Source of the DNA: Alicyclobacillus acidiphilus NBRC 100859
GTDB lineage: Bacteria; Bacillota; Bacilli; Alicyclobacillales; Alicyclobacillaceae
Reading direction: 5' to 3'
DNA: 32,792 nt
Assembly: GCF_001544355.1 (NCBI RefSeq)
Contig: NZ_BCQI01000035.1
Span: 1-32,792 of the forward strand
A model generated the notes under the pieces. The model saw only the letters and a program-made list of their open reading frames with translations. It had not been told where the DNA came from and searched no databases. This document shows, piece by piece, positions 31,558-32,792 of this stretch. The translations under genes were made by a program, and so were the position numbers. The first letter of the stretch is position 1. Each line of letters opens with the position of its first letter.

Positions 31558-31632
31558 TGGCTGGGGAAGAAGGATTCGAACCTTCGCATGACGGTACCAA
31601 AAACCGTTGCCTTACCGCTTGGCTATTCCCCA
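31558..31632 (-). tRNA. tRNA-Gln (TTG)
   Basis: Acceptor TGGGGAA/TTCCCCA, anticodon loop TTTTGGT on ACGGT/ACCGT, discriminator G, encoded CCA. Confidence 0.96.
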
Positions 31633-31676
31633 ACAAGACACCCGACGAGACTCACTGGTCCGCCGAAGCCATCTTA

Positions 31677-31751
31677 TGGAGCCACCTGTCGGATTCGAAC
31701 CGACGACCTGCTCATTACGAGTGAGCCGCTCTACCCCTGAGCCAAGGTGGC
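31677..31751 (-). tRNA. tRNA-Thr (CGT)
   Basis: Acceptor GCCACCT, anticodon loop CTCGTAA on GCTCA/TGAGC, T-loop GGTTCGAATCC, encoded CCA. This is the second Thr isoacceptor of the cluster. Confidence 0.95.
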
Positions 31752-31754
31752 AGA

Positions 31755-31830
31755 TGGTGAGCCATGCTGGATTCGAACCAGCGACACCCTGATTAAAAGT
31801 CAGGTGCTCTACCGACTGAGCTAATGGCTC
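31755..31830 (-). tRNA. tRNA-Lys (TTT)
   Basis: Acceptor GAGCCAT/ATGGCTC, anticodon loop CTTTTAA on CCTGA/TCAGG, encoded CCA. It is the first gene of the minus-strand tRNA operon. Confidence 0.96.
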
Positions 31831-31860
31831 ATGCTCGCCCTTCAACAATGGGCATTCGAT

Positions 31861-31889
31861 AATCTAACATGGTGGAGACACTAAGTCAA
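31861..31889 (-). promoter_or_regulatory. Promoter of the tRNA operon
   Basis: Read on the minus strand, TTGACT (31889-31884) and TAGATT (31866-31861) are 17 bases apart. The start would lie near 31854, about 24 bases before tRNA-Lys. No other promoter is evident within the cluster. Confidence 0.65.
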
Positions 31890-32257
31890 GTGTCACCTCG
31901 CCTAAATCACATCCGCTTTCGGCGGTTGAAGAAACACTTCAACTAATAGGTGGATAACATGCCCATGTATCGCTTTCGCTGTATTGGTTCAACAGATGTC
32001 GATCACGATGTCCCCTGTCCTCCAGAACCATGGTACTCAGATCTCTGGAATGTCGCCCTTACTTGAAAAAGATACGCAGACGCTCTGTCTTTTGTACGAT
32101 CACCTGTGAGGAACGGACGCGATTCGGTGGAGCAACGATAAATCATCATGAGTCATCTTCTTCAGTCAAGATGAATCGATTCAAGCTTCAACCGAAGCGG
32201 AGCATAGTAAGACATGCCCTCAGGGCTTCTGGCGATCAAACGAAAAAGATTGGGTAG
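31890..32257. other. Intergenic stretch between the divergent tRNA and rRNA promoters
   Basis: I see no gene here. It contains a perfect inverted repeat gttgaag-aaaca-cttcaac at 31925-31943, upstream of the tRNA promoter, and a short gccct-c-agggc palindrome near 32217. A 75-codon frame at 32030-32257 has no family resemblance. Confidence 0.5.
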
Positions 32258-32280
32258 CGAAAATTTCTCGAAAAAATACA

Positions 32281-32309
32281 TTGACGGAGATTCAAACCCG
32301 TGATATTCT
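32281..32309 (+). promoter_or_regulatory. rRNA operon promoter with upstream element
   Basis: TTGACG at 32281-32286 and TATTCT at 32304-32309 are 17 bases apart. The preceding 32260-32280 is A/T-rich (aaaatttctcgaaaaaa), as in UP elements of rrn promoters. This leaves a leader of about 300 bases before 16S. Confidence 0.7.
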
Positions 32310-32540
32310 GTAACACGTCGCCTCGACGGCAACGTCCTTTACGGACGCTCCCGAGTCTTGAATAAGACTACGAGAGGTTGAGGTTGATGATAAGTTGAAT
32401 CAGCAGTCAAAACTTTGACAAAGAGTCGCGAGGAGTTCAAGGCGCGAGTTGGAGCGGCGAATGGAGCGTACACAGAGTACGTGACTGAGTCGCGACGACG
32501 AAGCAACGCAGAAGGCCGAAGCGAATCTGCGGTCAAAGAT

Positions 32541-32556
32541 GGTTCCTTGAAAACTA
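32541..32556 (+). promoter_or_regulatory. boxA-like antitermination site in the rRNA leader
   Basis: ggttccttgaaaacta resembles the leader and spacer boxA of Bacilli (TTTGAAAACTA) that binds Nus factors. It lies about 60 bases before mature 16S. Confidence 0.55.
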
Positions 32557-32617
32557 AACACACACCACGCCAGAGATACCAGTCTTGCGAAAGCGAGACG
32601 ATGTTCGAGAGAACACA

Positions 32618-32792
32618 TTGATTGAGAGTTTGATCCTGGCTCAGGACGAACGCTGGCGGCGTGCCTAATACATGCAAGTCGAGCGAACCCTTCGGGGTGA
32701 GCGGCGGACGGGTGAGTAACACGTGGGCAATCTGCCTATCAGACTGGAATAACACTCGGAAACGGGTGCTAATGCCGGATAGTTCAAGGGGA
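32618..32792 (+). rRNA. rrs: 16S ribosomal RNA, 5' end (partial)
   Basis: The universal AGAGTTTGATCCTGGCTCAG starts at 32625, followed by GACGAACGCTGGCGGCGTGC and CGGACGGGTGAGTAACACGTG. The mature 5' end is set near 32618 by E. coli numbering. The gene runs off the right edge. The sequence is of the Bacilli type and fits Alicyclobacillaceae. Confidence 0.97.

Noticed and set aside
31126-31792. Plus-strand frames with GFEPTT-like peptides
   Set aside because: These are translations of the complement of tRNA T-arms, a well-known annotation artefact; the tRNA genes on the minus strand explain the sequence.
32415-32621. 68-codon frame before 16S
   Set aside because: It lies within the rRNA leader and boxA region, which is non-coding.

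Overview
The window comes from a low-to-mid GC Gram-positive bacterium of the Bacilli, most likely a member of the Alicyclobacillaceae. This rests on the partial 16S rRNA 5' end at the right edge, SigA-like promoters, strong AGGAGG-type ribosome binding sites, frequent TTG starts, CCA-encoding tRNA genes and a canonical c-di-AMP riboswitch. The family-level placement is an inference from only about 175 bases of 16S.

Layout. (1) 1-1.8 kb: the tail of a sugar ABC transporter operon (MalG-type permease) and an aldo/keto reductase. (2) 1.9-4.0 kb: an HxlR-type regulator divergent from a luciferase-like flavin monooxygenase and its probable NADPH:FMN reductase, with a 19-bp inverted repeat just past the probable transcription start. 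(3) 4.0-6.1 kb: a 690-base non-coding stretch holding an unexplained long foldback and a very good match to the ydaO/yuaA c-di-AMP riboswitch, then an MFS transporter and a clear terminator. (4) 6.2-15.2 kb: a YwrD-like gamma-glutamyltransferase, a complete Opp/Dpp-type ABC importer (binding protein, two permeases, two ATPases, the last four overlapping) and a ThiO/DAO-type FAD oxidoreductase. This looks like an uptake and catabolism unit for gamma-glutamyl or amino-acid-derived compounds. (5) 15.6-25.4 kb: a second complete Opp-type importer with a large binding protein, followed by a cytoplasmic GH2 glycosidase, which suggests oligosaccharide rather than peptide uptake. (6) 25.6-30.0 kb: an FCD-type GntR regulator overlapping a third family-5 binding protein gene, followed by two permeases but no ATPases. 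(7) 30.1-31.9 kb: 17 tRNA genes on the minus strand behind one probable promoter, converging on the third transporter operon at a bidirectional terminator. (8) 32.3 kb to the end: an rrn promoter with an A/T-rich upstream element, a boxA-like leader and the start of 16S rRNA on the plus strand.

Recurring patterns. All three family-5 binding proteins lack a lipobox cysteine. Each binding-protein gene is followed by a strong stem-loop without a U-tract before its permease gene. Each binding-protein start codon overlaps the stop codon of an upstream open frame; in the third case that frame is the GntR gene itself. Three promoters carry doubled GTNNAC-like palindromes. The observations most worth following are the riboswitch with no obvious adjacent target gene, the foldback element beside it, and the ATPase-less third transporter.
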